64,000 nt of DNA, taken from the NCBI GenBank assembly GCA_963789825.1, contig CAWBME010000003.1, forward strand, positions 1 through 64,000, written 5' to 3'. Shown in pieces: positions 1-9,899 of this stretch; within the stretch, counting starts at the first letter, position 1, and the number at the start of each line of letters is the position of its first letter. The translations under genes and the position numbers were made by a program. This DNA comes from PFL42 sp963789825 (GTDB lineage Bacteria; Chloroflexota; Anaerolineae; Anaerolineales; E44-bin32). The notes under the pieces were generated by a model. It was not told the origin of the DNA. It saw only the letters and a program-made list of their open reading frames with translations, and made no database searches.

Positions 1-117
1 GCAGGCATGACAAGGGTGCCGCTGGCTGCGGCTCTCCCGAGGGGCGCAAGGCCGCCCGGGGCGGAGGGCGCGTTGACCCGCCCCGCGACTGACTGTACAC
101 TGACTGGAGAGGCCGCC

Positions 118-1428
118 ATGGCTGCACCGGCACGCACAGGCATTACGCGAGCCCAGCGCGAGCTGCATGCGCTGAACGAAGTCGCCAAGACACTCAACGC
201 TGCCCAGGAGCTCCCCGCCCTCCTGGGCGCGGTCATGGATCGCCTGGTGAACGTGCTCGATCCGGCTGAGGTGGGGGTGATTGCGTTGTGGGACGACGAC
301 GCCGGGCTGTTTCGTCCCGCGGCCGCCTTCGGTTTTGATCTTGAGTTGCTGAGTAGTGTTGGCTACCGGGCCGGCGAGGCCATGACCGGTAAGGTCTACG
401 ATGCCGGGCGGGCGCGCCTGTTCAAGACCCCGCGTGAGGTTGCCGTGGCCATGGCAGACCTGCGGCCGGCAAACGCCGCCGTCCTCGCCCGGGCCCTGGG
501 CAGCCGGCAGCTGCCGATCAGCGCCGTCGGTGCGCCGCTGGCGGTGGGGGAGCGCAAGTTGGGCGTGCTCGAGCTGCATACCCTGCGCGGGCCGGCCGAG
601 TTCACCGAGAACGATCTGCCCTTCGTGCAGACGCTGGCCGACTTGATCGCTCTGGCGATCGACCGGGACCGCTTGCTGCAGCAGGCCAATGTCATCCGCG
701 ACGCGCAGCAGGCAGAGCGACTGCGCTCGGAAGTGATGGCCAACCTGTCGCACGAGCTGAGAACCTCGCTGGCTGCTCTGAAGGGCTACACCACCGCCCT
801 GCTGCTGGAGGAAGTCCAGTGGCCGGAGGAGAAGCGCGCCGATTTCCTTACGCTGATCGATGAAGAATGCGACAACATGGACGCCATGATCCAGGAGGTG
901 CTGAGCGCCTCGCTGATCGAGGCGGGGCAATTCACGCTGGAGACGCAGCCGCTGCGGCTTCCAATTCTGGCCAGGGAAGTGGCCGAGCAGATGCAGCGGC
1001 GGACCGAGATCCATCAGTTGATCGTCGACTTCCCGCAGGGGTTTCCCATCGTGGACGCCGATCACCTGCGCATCAAGCAGGTCCTTCGCTCGATCCTGGA
1101 CAACGCCATCAAGTATTCGCCCGATGGCGGCGTGGTGATGATCCGCGGAGAGCTGCGAGCGGAGGACGTCGTGGTGTGCATCTCCGACCAGGGCGTCGGC
1201 ATCTCCCCGGAGAATCTGATCCCACTCTTCGAGAAGTACTTCCGGGTAAGGGCGCCGACCGGTTATCACGTGGCCGGCACCGGCCTCGGGCTGCCGGTGG
1301 CCCGGGCGATCGTCGAGGAGCATGGCGGCCGAATCTGGGCCGAGAGCAATCTGGGCGAGGGAACAAGCCTGTATTTTTCGCTGCCGCTCCAAGCCGGCCC
1401 GAGTGGCGTCGAGGCGGAGCAGGCGTGA
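118..1428 (+). CDS. GAF-domain sensor histidine kinase
   Basis: Two-component sensor kinase that would autophosphorylate on histidine and pass phosphate to the regulator encoded 25 bp downstream. An N-terminal GAF-like region (about residues 25-180) is followed by an HisKA segment with SHELRT (His about 212), then an HATPase domain with the N box (DNAIKYSPDG, about 328), G1 (DQGVGIS, about 357) and G2 (GTGLGLP). No membrane segment is visible, so it is probably a soluble sensor of an unidentified signal. The start at 118 is chosen because GGAGAGG lies just upstream; an in-frame ATG at 7 has no such site and adds a low-complexity tail. It forms an operon with the next gene. Confidence 0.9.
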   Translation: MAAPARTGITRAQRELHALNEVAKTLNAAQELPALLGAVMDRLVNVLDPAEVGVIALWDDDAGLFRPAAAFGFDLELLSSVGYRAGEAMTGKVYDAGRARLFKTPREVAVAMADLRPANAAVLARALGSRQLPISAVGAPLAVGERKLGVLELHTLRGPAEFTENDLPFVQTLADLIALAIDRDRLLQQANVIRDAQQAERLRSEVMANLSHELRTSLAALKGYTTALLLEEVQWPEEKRADFLTLIDEECDNMDAMIQEVLSASLIEAGQFTLETQPLRLPILAREVAEQMQRRTEIHQLIVDFPQGFPIVDADHLRIKQVLRSILDNAIKYSPDGGVVMIRGELRAEDVVVCISDQGVGISPENLIPLFEKYFRVRAPTGYHVAGTGLGLPVARAIVEEHGGRIWAESNLGEGTSLYFSLPLQAGPSGVEAEQA

Positions 1429-1453
1429 TTACGGTCGTCGGGGCAAACTGACC

Positions 1454-2161
1454 ATGGACAAAGGCAAGGTCCTGGTGGTCGATGACGAACCGAAGCTGGT
1501 ACGGCTGGTGCGCGAGGTGCTGACCGCCGCCGGCTACGGTGTGGTGTCGACCGGCAAGGGCGAAAGCGCCGTCGAGTTGGCGGCCATCGAGCAGCCGGAC
1601 CTGATCCTGCTGGACGTCGTGCTGGCGGGCGCCATGGACGGCTTCGGCGTGGCGCAGCGGGTGCGCGAGTTCTCCGAGGTCCCCATCATCATGCTCACGG
1701 CGCGGGACCGCGAGAGCGATCTGCTGCGCGGCTTCGAGCAGGGCGCCGACGACTACATCACGAAGCCATTCAGCTCCAAGGAGCTGCTGGTGCGCGTGCG
1801 GGCGGTGATGCGCCGGTCTCGCCGGGAAGCCCTGACCGATGAAGAGGTGGAGTTGACCTGCGGCGCGCTGCACATCGACCTGCCGCGGCGCAGAGTGAGC
1901 GTCGGGGGACGGGAGGTGCATCTCACCCCGACCGAGTACCGACTGCTGCATGAGCTGGCCACCCACAAGAACCAGGTCATGCTCCACACGCAACTGCTGA
2001 CGGCGGTGTGGGGGCAGGAGTACCGCGACGATCTAGAATACCTGCGCGCGTATATTCGCTATCTCCGGCAGAAGGTCGAGCTCGACCCGGCCAACCCGAC
2101 TCGTATCGTGACCAGCCCCGGCGTCGGCTACATGCTGGTCTGTCCGGACGAGGACAGCTAG
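1454..2161 (+). CDS. OmpR/PhoB-family response regulator
   Basis: Cognate regulator of the preceding kinase, 235 residues. The receiver domain has acidic residues DDE near residues 10-12, the phosphoacceptor Asp54 in LLDVVLAG, a TAR switch segment and the conserved Lys in TKPFS. A winged-helix DNA-binding domain follows, with the typical DLEYLRAYIRYLRQKVE recognition region and the GVGYML end. The ATG at 1454 is preferred because the receiver domain begins right there; longer versions would overlap the kinase gene. The linkage to the kinase is strong, but nothing nearby shows the regulon. Confidence 0.92.
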   Translation: MDKGKVLVVDDEPKLVRLVREVLTAAGYGVVSTGKGESAVELAAIEQPDLILLDVVLAGAMDGFGVAQRVREFSEVPIIMLTARDRESDLLRGFEQGADDYITKPFSSKELLVRVRAVMRRSRREALTDEEVELTCGALHIDLPRRRVSVGGREVHLTPTEYRLLHELATHKNQVMLHTQLLTAVWGQEYRDDLEYLRAYIRYLRQKVELDPANPTRIVTSPGVGYMLVCPDEDS

Positions 2162-2268
2162 GCCGCGGCTTTCACGCGATTCTCATTCCTTCCACGCTGT
2201 TTCCTATGCGATTCACAGGCGGAAGCCGGTAGAGTGGCGCAAGGGCCACCGCCCAGGACACCGCCTGC

Positions 2269-3012
2269 ATGCAGCCTGCGCCCACAACGCCAACCTCGCT
2301 CACGGCCGACCCGCCACTGCGCGTCCTGATCATCGAGGACGAGCCGAAACTTGCCAGCCTGGCAGAGCAGCTGCTGACCTCGACCGGGTGTGAGGTGGTC
2401 GTCCTCACGGAGGCGGCCGAGGTGCCGCTGACCGCACGTCAGTGGCAGCCGGATGTGGTGCTGCTGGATCTGGTCTTGCGCGGCGTCCCGGTTGGACGAG
2501 ACCTGACCTACGCCCTGCGCGCAGTCACCTCGGCCCCGATCATCCTGGCGACGGCCCAGCGCACCGGCAATGGCGTCCCGAGTGGGATCGAAGAGCTCAC
2601 GGACGATGTGCTATGGAAGCCTTTCGGGGCCGGCGAACTTCTCCAGCGTGTGCAGGCAGCCGCCGCCCGCCATCGGGGAGCCGACCGGGCCGCCGGGAGG
2701 ATGATCGAGTGCGGGGACATCCGGGTCGACGACCTTCACCGAAAGGTGCTGCTGGCCGGCCAACCGTTGGCGCTGACTTCGGGCGAGTACTCGCTGCTGC
2801 GCATGCTGGTCCAGCGGGCCGAGCGGGAGGTGCCGGCTGAGGAGCTGCTGCAGACGCTGTGGGGGCCGGCTTTCTCTGGCGACCTCGAATACCTGAGGGC
2901 CTACGTTACCCGCCTGCGCCAGAAGATCGAAGCGGATCCAACCCACCCTCGGCGCCTGCTGGCGGGGAAGGACGGCTACCGGCTGACTGTCTTGGGGCAG
3001 GCCGGCCGATGA
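2269..3012 (+). CDS. OmpR-family response regulator, divergent
   Basis: A second regulator with receiver and winged-helix domains, 247 residues, sharing the pattern of the gene upstream: acidic EDE at 23-25, phosphoacceptor Asp67 in LLDLVLRG, Lys117 in WKPFG, and a C-terminal DLEYLRAYVTRLRQKIE segment. The receiver diverges around the switch region (ATAQRT instead of TAR). It follows the two-component pair by 107 bp in the same direction, without its own kinase. It may share the upstream kinase or answer another one. It looks like an old duplication of the upstream regulator (inference from the similar C-terminal motifs). Confidence 0.88.
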   Translation: MQPAPTTPTSLTADPPLRVLIIEDEPKLASLAEQLLTSTGCEVVVLTEAAEVPLTARQWQPDVVLLDLVLRGVPVGRDLTYALRAVTSAPIILATAQRTGNGVPSGIEELTDDVLWKPFGAGELLQRVQAAAARHRGADRAAGRMIECGDIRVDDLHRKVLLAGQPLALTSGEYSLLRMLVQRAEREVPAEELLQTLWGPAFSGDLEYLRAYVTRLRQKIEADPTHPRRLLAGKDGYRLTVLGQAGR

Positions 3013-3019
3013 TCTAGCG

Positions 3020-3043
3020 GCCGGCGGCTCCTCGGCCGCCGGC
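3020..3043 (+). terminator. GC-rich hairpin after the regulator genes
   Basis: Eight-base arms GCCGGCGG (3020-3027) and CCGCCGGC (3036-3043) around an 8-base loop begin seven bases after the stop of the second regulator. There is no T-tract after it, so it is at best a weak or factor-assisted terminator. Confidence 0.4.
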
Positions 3044-3487
3044 TCGCCCGACTGGCACAAACGCTTCCTGACCCCCCAAGCGGGCCGGGGGGCTGTGCGC
3101 GCTTCGGTCCCTCCAGGGTGAGTAGTGTCACTTGACCGCTCCGGGGATTGCCTGTACGTTCGGTGGAAGTGACAGGCACCAACAGGTCCACAGCCGGTCC
3201 CACCCGGTCTGTTGCACGTACTCAACCGGCCGCCGGAGCCCAGCCAAGCCCGGGGGGCTGCGGGGGTTTCGCGTCGGTGAACAGCGATCAGGTTTTCCTT
3301 CACAGGGGAGTCCACAAGGGGAAGGGGGTGGTGGCCTAGCTCTATCGAACCGCTCCACCCGGGCTGTTGCCGTCCGCCATCTGGGGGCAGGTTGGCGGGG
3401 AAGCTCCTGCAGCAGGCCGCGCACCGTTCCTTTCCGCAACGCATCAAGATCGTGATTCTTGTCATCCTTCAAGGAGGAGGACTCGCA
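3044..3487. other. long leader region upstream of the permease
   Basis: No convincing gene is seen here. The last ten bases (3471-3480) hold a strong Shine-Dalgarno AAGGAGGAGG for the permease. The length allows a regulated leader, but I could not match it to a known riboswitch or T-box. Confidence 0.3.
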
Positions 3488-5178
3488 ATGGCTGATATGA
3501 AGGGCAAGTCGCGCGACGAGATCATCGCCGCCGACGTCAAGGAGCTGCACCAGCTCGGCTACGCTCAGCAGCTGTTCCGCGAGATGGGCGGCTTCTCGAA
3601 CTTCGCCATCTCGTTCTCGATCATCTCGATTCTGACCGGGGCCATGCTGCTCTACGGCTACGGCCTGAAGTTCGCCGGCCCGATGATCAACACCATCGGC
3701 TGGCCGCTGGTCAGTATCTTCACCATGATTATCGCCGCCTCGATGGCCGAGATCGCCTCGGCTTACCCGACCGCCGGCGGCCTGTACTACTGGGCCTCGC
3801 GCCTGGGCGGCGTTGGCTGGGGCTGGGTGACGGCCTGGATGAACATGATCGGCCAGATCACCATCACCGCCGGCATCGACATCGGCGCCGCGATCTACTT
3901 CATCGGCATGCTCACGCGGATGTTCGCCCTCGATCCCGCCACCCCTGTGCTCGGCGGGCTTTTTGGCTGGACGCTGACCTCCTGGGGCTTCTACATCTTC
4001 ATCATGATCGTGATCATGATCCCGCAGGTGCTGATCAACGTCTACGGCATCCGCTTGACCGCCAAGATGAATGACTTCAGCGTGTACTGGCACATCGGCG
4101 GCGTGCTGATCATTGCCTTGCTGCTGACGTTCTTTGGCAAGAACCACCAGCCCGTGTCGTTCGTCACCCAATACGTGAACACGGTTCTTCCCATCGACGC
4201 CGTCTCCGGCACATACACGGACGGGTCAGGAGCCGGACCCGCCCTGTTCGTGGGGGCATGGGTTCTCCGCTCGCCGCTGTTCTCGATCATCCCCGGGCTG
4301 ACCAATCTCTACACCCTGGCGCCGTTCGTGCTGGTCTTCCCGCTGGCCTTCCTGCAGGCGCAGTGGACCTACACCGGCTATGACGCCTCGGCGCACGTGG
4401 CCGAGGAGACGGTGCTGGCTCGCCTGAACAGCGCCTGGGGCGTGTTCCTGTCGGTGGCCGTCTCGGCCGTCGTCGGCTACATCGTGCTGATGGCCTTCAC
4501 CTTCAACGTCCCCGACATCGCCGCTACGGCAGCGGATCCGTATCCGGTGCTGTACATCGCCTACTCCGGCCTGAGCGCGTTCATGGCCAACCTGGTGGCG
4601 ATCATCGTGTTCGGCGGGATGTGGCTGTGTGGGCTGGCGACGATCACCAGCATGAGCCGGATGTTCTTCGCCTTCGCCCGGGATGGACGGCATGCCGTTC
4701 TCGTCGGCCTTCCGCTACATTCATCCGAAGCTGCGCACGCCGACCAAGTCGATCCTGATCACGTCGGTGCTGGCCGTGCTGACCTGCATGTACGCCGCGG
4801 CCTACTGGGCGGTGACGTCAATCTCGACCATCACGCTGTACATCGCCTACAACATCGCCCGTCTTCCTCAACGTGCGCAACAAGCTGCGCAAGCGAGGCG
4901 AGTTCACCACGCGCGAGAACGCACCCTGGAATCTCAAGGGCTGGGGGCCGTTCCTGAACATCGTGGCGGTGGTGTACACGATCATCATCTGCATCGTGCT
5001 GATGCTGCCGCCGAACGAGATCGTGCTGTGGACGATGGTCGTGTTCGCGCTGATCCTGGTCGTGTACTGGTTCGCCTGGGCCAGGAAGAACTTCACCGGC
5101 CCGAAGAAGGCATCGGAAGAAGAGCTGCGCAAGATCGAGGCCGATCTGGCCACGGCCGCCAAGGGCAGCGGCGACTAG
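3488..5178 (+). CDS. APC-superfamily amino acid/amine permease (two frame breaks)
   Basis: Multi-pass inner-membrane transporter of the amino acid-polyamine-organocation superfamily, about 562 residues once two indels are repaired, with about 12 hydrophobic segments. The N-terminal segment with GGFSNFAISFSIISILTG and the FARDGGMPFS region (restored by removing one A at about 4687) match the amine/GABA-type permeases. A second extra base, a C within 4858-4860, breaks the frame before FLNVRNKLRKRGEF. The start at 3488 follows a very strong Shine-Dalgarno. A strong hairpin separates it from the kinase gene, suggesting shared but attenuated expression. The substrate is unknown; an amino acid or amino alcohol would fit the kinase next door. 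Confidence 0.85.
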
Positions 5179-5192
5179 AGTCTGCCTGAAAG

Positions 5193-5227
5193 AGGCAGGG
5201 GCCCGGCCCACGGTCGGGCCCCTGCCT
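5193..5227 (+). terminator. strong hairpin between permease and kinase genes
   Basis: A perfect 13-bp stem, AGGCAGGGGCCCG (5193-5205) with CGGGCCCCTGCCT (5215-5227), and a 9-base loop, followed by the T-rich TGTGTT. It starts 15 bp after the permease stop and ends 33 bp before the kinase start, so it would end most permease transcripts or reduce readthrough. Confidence 0.75.
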
Positions 5228-5260
5228 TGTGTTCGCGATTTCCATCCACGGAGGCAAATC

Positions 5261-6187
5261 ATGGGGCTGACGCTCGAACAATCCATCGCTCGGGTGCCCT
5301 TCCTGAAAGACGCCAAGGACATCAAGTCCAGTGAGCTGACTGGCGGCATCACCAACAAGAACTACAAGCTGGAGACGGGCGGCAAGGCCTACATGCTGCG
5401 CATCACCGGCGAAAACACCGACCTGCTGGGGATCAAGCGCGAAATCGAGCATGCCTCCAATCTGGCGGCTGGGCTGCTGGGCATTGCACCCGAAGTGCTG
5501 TACTTCATCGAACCCGAAGGCTACCTGGTGACGCGCTTCATCGACGGCAAGCGCATCCCGCCGGAAGAGATGGTCAAGCCGGACAACATCCGGCGTGTGG
5601 TGCGCAAGCTGCGCATGTACCACACGCGCGCCCCCGAGGTGAAGGGCGAGTTCAACGTCTTCCGCCGGGTCGAGCACCTGATCGGCATCTCGAAACAGCA
5701 CGGCAGCAAGTTCCCCTTCGACTTCGACTGGATCATGGGCAAGATGAAGGACGTGGAAACGGCGCTGCTCAAGGATCCGTACGTCCCCACCCCCTGCCAC
5801 TGCGACCTGCTCAACCTGAACTTCCTGGACGAGAACGTCGCTGGCGAGATCGGCGAGGTCAAGATCCTGGACTGGGAATACGCCGGGATGGGCGACATCT
5901 TCTTCGACCTGGGCAACTTCTGCCATCACCACCGCTTCAATGATGAACTGGTGAACGTGCTGCTGCAGGAGTACTTCGGCGAGGTGACGCCCAAGGTGTT
6001 CGCCCGCCTGAAGCTGATGTGGCCGATGTCGACCATCCACGAATCGATGTGGGGCACGACGCAGACCGGCATCTCGAAGCTCGACGAAGACTTCCAGGGA
6101 TACGCCGATCTGTGGTTCGCCCGCACGCGCGAGGCGATGATCGATCCTCGCTGGGATCAGTGGCTGAAGGACGCGGCCAAGAAGTAG
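5261..6187 (+). CDS. choline/ethanolamine kinase-like phosphotransferase
   Basis: Protein of 308 residues in the APH/choline-kinase (LicA-like) fold, expected to phosphorylate a small hydroxylated amine with ATP. The catalytic motif is intact: His180, Asp182 and Asn187 in HCDLLNLN, and the metal-binding Asp204 in DWEYAG. The ATG at 5261 has GGAGG eight bases upstream. It follows an amine-type permease, so it may trap an imported amino alcohol or hydroxy-amino acid as the phosphate (inference). Antibiotic-type aminoglycoside phosphotransferases share the fold, but the HCDLLNLNFL and DWEYAGMGD wording is closer to choline kinases. Confidence 0.82.
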   Translation: MGLTLEQSIARVPFLKDAKDIKSSELTGGITNKNYKLETGGKAYMLRITGENTDLLGIKREIEHASNLAAGLLGIAPEVLYFIEPEGYLVTRFIDGKRIPPEEMVKPDNIRRVVRKLRMYHTRAPEVKGEFNVFRRVEHLIGISKQHGSKFPFDFDWIMGKMKDVETALLKDPYVPTPCHCDLLNLNFLDENVAGEIGEVKILDWEYAGMGDIFFDLGNFCHHHRFNDELVNVLLQEYFGEVTPKVFARLKLMWPMSTIHESMWGTTQTGISKLDEDFQGYADLWFARTREAMIDPRWDQWLKDAAKK

Positions 6188-6284
6188 CCGTTCCCGCATC
6201 CGTCGCGTCCCATCGCAATGCTGCGGCGCCCGAACCCCGGGCGCCGCTCGCGTAGCCGCTGAGCCCACGCCTTGCGCCCGCCCG

Positions 6285-6830
6285 TCGCCCCCGCGGAAGT
6301 GGGGGCCCAGGCGAGTGACCCCAGGCAGGCGGCCGTCGCCGCCGAAGGACTCCCTGGATGCCCGCACGCCTCCACTTCGTTCCGGGTGTCTGCGACTTCC
6401 GCGGGCATGACAGACTCCGTCGCCCGCGGAAGCGGGGGCCCAGGCGAGGGACCACCTGGCAGGCGGCCGTCGCCTGCCGACAGGACTCCCCTGGATGCCC
6501 GCACGCCTCCACTTCGTTCCGGGTGTCTGCGACTTCCGCGGGCATGACAAGACTCCCGTCGCCCCCGCGGAAGCGGGGGCCCAGGCGAGTGACCACCTGG
6601 CAGGCGGCCGTCGCCTGCCGACAGGACTCCCCTGGATGCCCGCACGCCTCCACTTCGTTCCGGGTGTCTGCGACTTCCGCGGGCATGACAAGACTCCCGT
6701 CGCCCCCGCGGAAGCGGGGGCCCAGGCGAGGGCCGCTGGCAGCCGTCGCCTGCCGACAGGACTCCCTGGATGCCCGCTTCCGCGGGCATGACGAGTCTCC
6801 CGGCTGGACTCCTCTGGATGCATGACGGAC
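6285..6830. repeat. tandem ~140-bp palindrome-rich repeat
   Basis: About four imperfect units. The landmark TGGATG lies at about 6355, 6492, 6633 and 6767, giving periods of 137, 141 and 134 bp. Each unit contains a block such as CCGCGGAAGCGGGGG and the complementary-sense CTTCCGCGGGCATGAC, so each can fold into a hairpin. Open frames across it translate into low-complexity repeats on both strands and have no start signals, so I treat them as noncoding. The repeat lies between the convergent kinase and aminotransferase genes. Similar wording recurs near 23.8 kb and 29.4-29.9 kb. Confidence 0.85.
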
Positions 6831-6909
6831 AGAGCTGCGAAGGGAGAGACGCGACGAGGGCCGGCGTCGAGCCGGCCCTCGCTGATGGACGAACGGCGCC
6901 GCGGTGCCG

Positions 6910-8020
6910 TCAGGCGGCGAAGTATTCCTTGACGGCGGCGATGAACATGTCGTTCTCTTCCTTCGAACCGACAGTCAGGCGGAACCAGCCGTCGCTGCCG
7001 TACATCGGCTCCTGGCCGCGCAGGATCATCCCCTTGGACTCGGCATGCTTGATCATGCCGTCGCCGGTCTTGCCCGGCACCTTGGAGTCGAAGAGCATGT
7101 AGTTGCCGCGCGTTGGGAAGGCCTTGACGCCGGCGAGCTTGTTCACCTCGTTCATGATTCGATCGAGTTCGCTGTTGTTGAAATCCACGCGCTTCTTCAA
7201 GCCCTCGGTGTCTTCGAGGGCGGCCAGCCCGGCCCACATGGCGATCGTGCTCTGGTTCCACGGGATCAGGGTGGCGGCGATCTGCATGATCACGTCCTTG
7301 TCGCCCAGGGCGTAGCCGAAGCGCAGACCCGCCAGGCCGTAGGCCTTCGACAGGGTTCGGGTGATCAGCACGTTCTTGTACTTCTTGACCAGGCCGACCT
7401 GGGACTTCTCCTTGATGCCGGCGTACTCGACGTAGGCCTCATCGATGACGAAGGGAATCCCGGTCTCGGCGATCTTGACGAAGCCGGCCGGCTCCATGAA
7501 GTTCCCGGTGGGATTGTTGGGGTTGGCGACGATGATGACCTTGGTCTTGTCGGTGACGGCCTTGACGATGGCCTCGGGATCGTACTGCATATGGTCGTCG
7601 CCCCACTTGTACTTCATGGGCACGCTGACGATCTTGCCGCCGCAGATCAAGGTGCGCAGCTTGTAGATGCCGAAGCACGGCGTGTGCTGGATCACTTCTT
7701 CGCCGGGCTGGACGAAGCTGCGCAGGATCATGTCGAAGACTTCGCTCGAGCCATTGCCCAGCAGCACGTTCTCGATCCCAGGAAGGCCGTTGCATGTCGG
7801 CGATCTTCTGGCGGGTGGCAAAGCCCTGATCGGCGTAGCGATTGGCCATCCCGCCGTACTTCTCGATCGCGGCCATCACATGCTCGGAGGGCGGGTTGGG
7901 ATTCTCGTTGGACATCAAGCGGTGCAGCTCAGGTCGGCTCCAGGCCAGGTCGATGTGCGGTGAGAAGTACATCTTCTGGCCCTTGAGCCAAGGGACGAAA
8001 TACTCGTCAACGGCTTTCAT
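6910..8020 (-). CDS. HisC-like class I/II aminotransferase (one frame break)
   Basis: PLP-dependent fold-type I enzyme, 369 residues after repair, most like histidinol-phosphate aminotransferase. Visible landmarks: MSNENPNPPS near residue 37, ANPNNPTGN near 165, DEAY near 193 and the PLP-binding Lys225 in TLSKAYG, with RFGYALGD after it. One extra base at about 7792 splits the gene after KIADM. The start at 8020 has GGAGAC upstream. It is not next to other his genes but faces a permease-kinase pair, so a role on a phosphorylated amine, as in the CobD threonine-phosphate decarboxylase relatives of HisC, is an alternative. Confidence 0.8.
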
Positions 8021-8668
8021 GGGTGTCTCCTTGGGATCAGGGTTAGGGCGGGTGCCTGTCGGCCCGGCTGTCTGAGACATGCCACGGCCGCCGCTCTGCC
8101 TGCGAGCCGCCGCCGCCGAGCCCCGTCCAATCTGCTCGAATCCTACCCGGGAGAAGGGCCTCCGGCAACTGCCTATCCGCGTGGAGTGCAGGTGCCGTTT
8201 CGCCCGTCCTCGTTGCGTCCCCGGGCCACAACGGGAATCTCTGCGCTGCCCGGTTGCCTGCCGGAGGCGCTAGGACAGTAGACCCTGGGCGGTTCTTGCG
8301 CTAGGAGCTTGCTGAAGAGCGCGCTTTCGACCTCACCCCCGGACCCCCTCTCCGCGAACGGCGCACGGGTACGCCATGAACCGTGGCGGAGAGGGGGGAA
8401 CAAGATCCTCGGGGGAGCGGGAGCCACTCCCTCCACCCGCAGGAACTCGTGTGAGCGGCGGATAGTCGGCTGATGCAGGGGGAGGGGCAAGGGGAGAGGG
8501 TTGGACGATCACACGGTGTTTTTCAGCGGCCTCCCAGGGCCGAGTCTAGAGAGCCGACAACCAGATGGGCTACAATGGGCAGGACAGCCCTGACGCCCGT
8601 CAACCATCGCGCCCGCTGGCCCATTCCGCTCTGCTCTGCCGACAGAACGACTGTGACACAAACCTCTG
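8021..8668. other. gene-free region with a long inverted repeat
   Basis: No gene is seen between the aminotransferase and the glycosyltransferase. CCCCCTCTCCGC (8344-8355) pairs with GCGGAGAGGGGG (8386-8397) around a 30-base loop, inside a C/G-skewed stretch. A TACAAT at 8571-8576 could be a -10 element for the glycosyltransferase operon, with no clear -35. Confidence 0.45.
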
Positions 8669-9899
8669 ATGATGCCGCCTCGTCCGCGCACAGCCCTGCT
8701 TCACTACTCGGCGCCGCCTGTTGTCGGAGGGGTGGAGGCAGTCCTGCGGCGCCACGCCGGGTTGCTGGTTGAGCACGGCTACCCGGTACGGGTGATCGCC
8801 GGCCGCGGCCAGGCGTGGGACTCTCGCATTGCGCTGGACATCATCCCGCTCCTCGACTCCCAACATCCGGAGATCCTAGCGGCCAAACGCGATCTGGACG
8901 CGGGCCGGCTACCCGATGGGTTCGAGGCGTTGATCGCCCGAATCCGCGCTGCGCTGGCGGAGCGGCTGGGCGCAATCGACTTGCTGCTGGCGCACAATGT
9001 CTGCTCCTTGCACAAGAATCTGGCACTGACCGCCGCCCTGCACGGCATGCACCGGGACGAGGGCCGGCCGCGGATGGTCCTATGGCATCACGATATGGCG
9101 TGGAGCGCGGCTGCCTACCGGGGCGAACTCCATCCGGGATGGCCCTGGGATCTGCTGTCGACCGACTGGGGTGCTGAGCATGTCGTGGTTTCTGCGCATC
9201 GCCGCAAGGAGCTGGTCGATCGGATGCATCTCGATCCAGCCAGTGTCTCCATCGTGCCCAACGGCGTCGACGCCGGGCGGCTGCTCGGGCTCTCGGCGGA
9301 GACTCAGGCGATTGTCGAAGACCTCGACCTGCTGCAAGCGGATCCGATCCTGCTGACCCCGGTGCGCATCACGCGCCGCAAGAACCTTGAGCTTGCGCTG
9401 CGGGCCAGCTGCCGTGCTGGGCGAGATCTTTCCGCGGCTGGCGCTGCTGGTGACCGGCCCCCCAGGCCCGCACAACCCGGCGAACCGCGCCTACCTTGAT
9501 GAGCTGCTGGCACTGCGCGCCGAACTGGGGCTGGAGCGCCAGGCTCACTTCCTGGCGGAGGGACGACCGCAGCCGCTGAGCGACGAGGCCATCGGTGGCC
9601 TGTTCCGGCTGGCGGACGCCTTGCTGCTGCCGAGCCGGGAGGAGGGCTTTGGCATTCCCTTGCTCGAATCATCGCTGGCCCGTCTGCCGATCTTCTGCAG
9701 CGACATCCCGCCGCTGCGTGAGCTCGGTGGCGAGGAGGCGAACTACTTCGCGCCGGATGCGACGCCGGCAGAAGTAGCCCGACTGATCGCGACGCGCCTG
9801 CAGGCGGATCGCGCCTATGCCATGGCAGTGCGGGTCCGGCAGTCCTACGACTGGCAGCGAATCTTCGTTGAGCAGATCGAGCCTCTGGTGCAGCGATGA
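8669..9899 (+). CDS. GT4-family glycosyltransferase, copy 1 (one frame break)
   Basis: Retaining GT-B glycosyltransferase of about 409 residues. The N-terminal half has an APPVVGGVE donor/acceptor loop typical of group 1 enzymes; the C-terminal half has VGPNGVD-like wording (VPNGVDAG), the TPVRITRRKNLELAL segment and the PSREEGFGIPLLE motif that binds the sugar nucleotide. Compared with copy 2, one extra T at about 9410 breaks the frame at RAS-AVLGEIF. Its stop overlaps the next start as ATGA. Next to gpgS it could add a sugar to glucosylglycerate or its phosphate, as the GT4 enzyme of mannosylglucosylglycerate synthesis does (inference). Confidence 0.8.

Noticed and set aside
3044..3487. Riboswitch upstream of the permease
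   Set aside because: No conserved core of a known class could be matched by eye; kept only as a possible regulated leader.
6285..6830. CRISPR array
   Set aside because: Units are ~140 bp and nearly identical along their whole length, with no unique spacers and no cas genes nearby.
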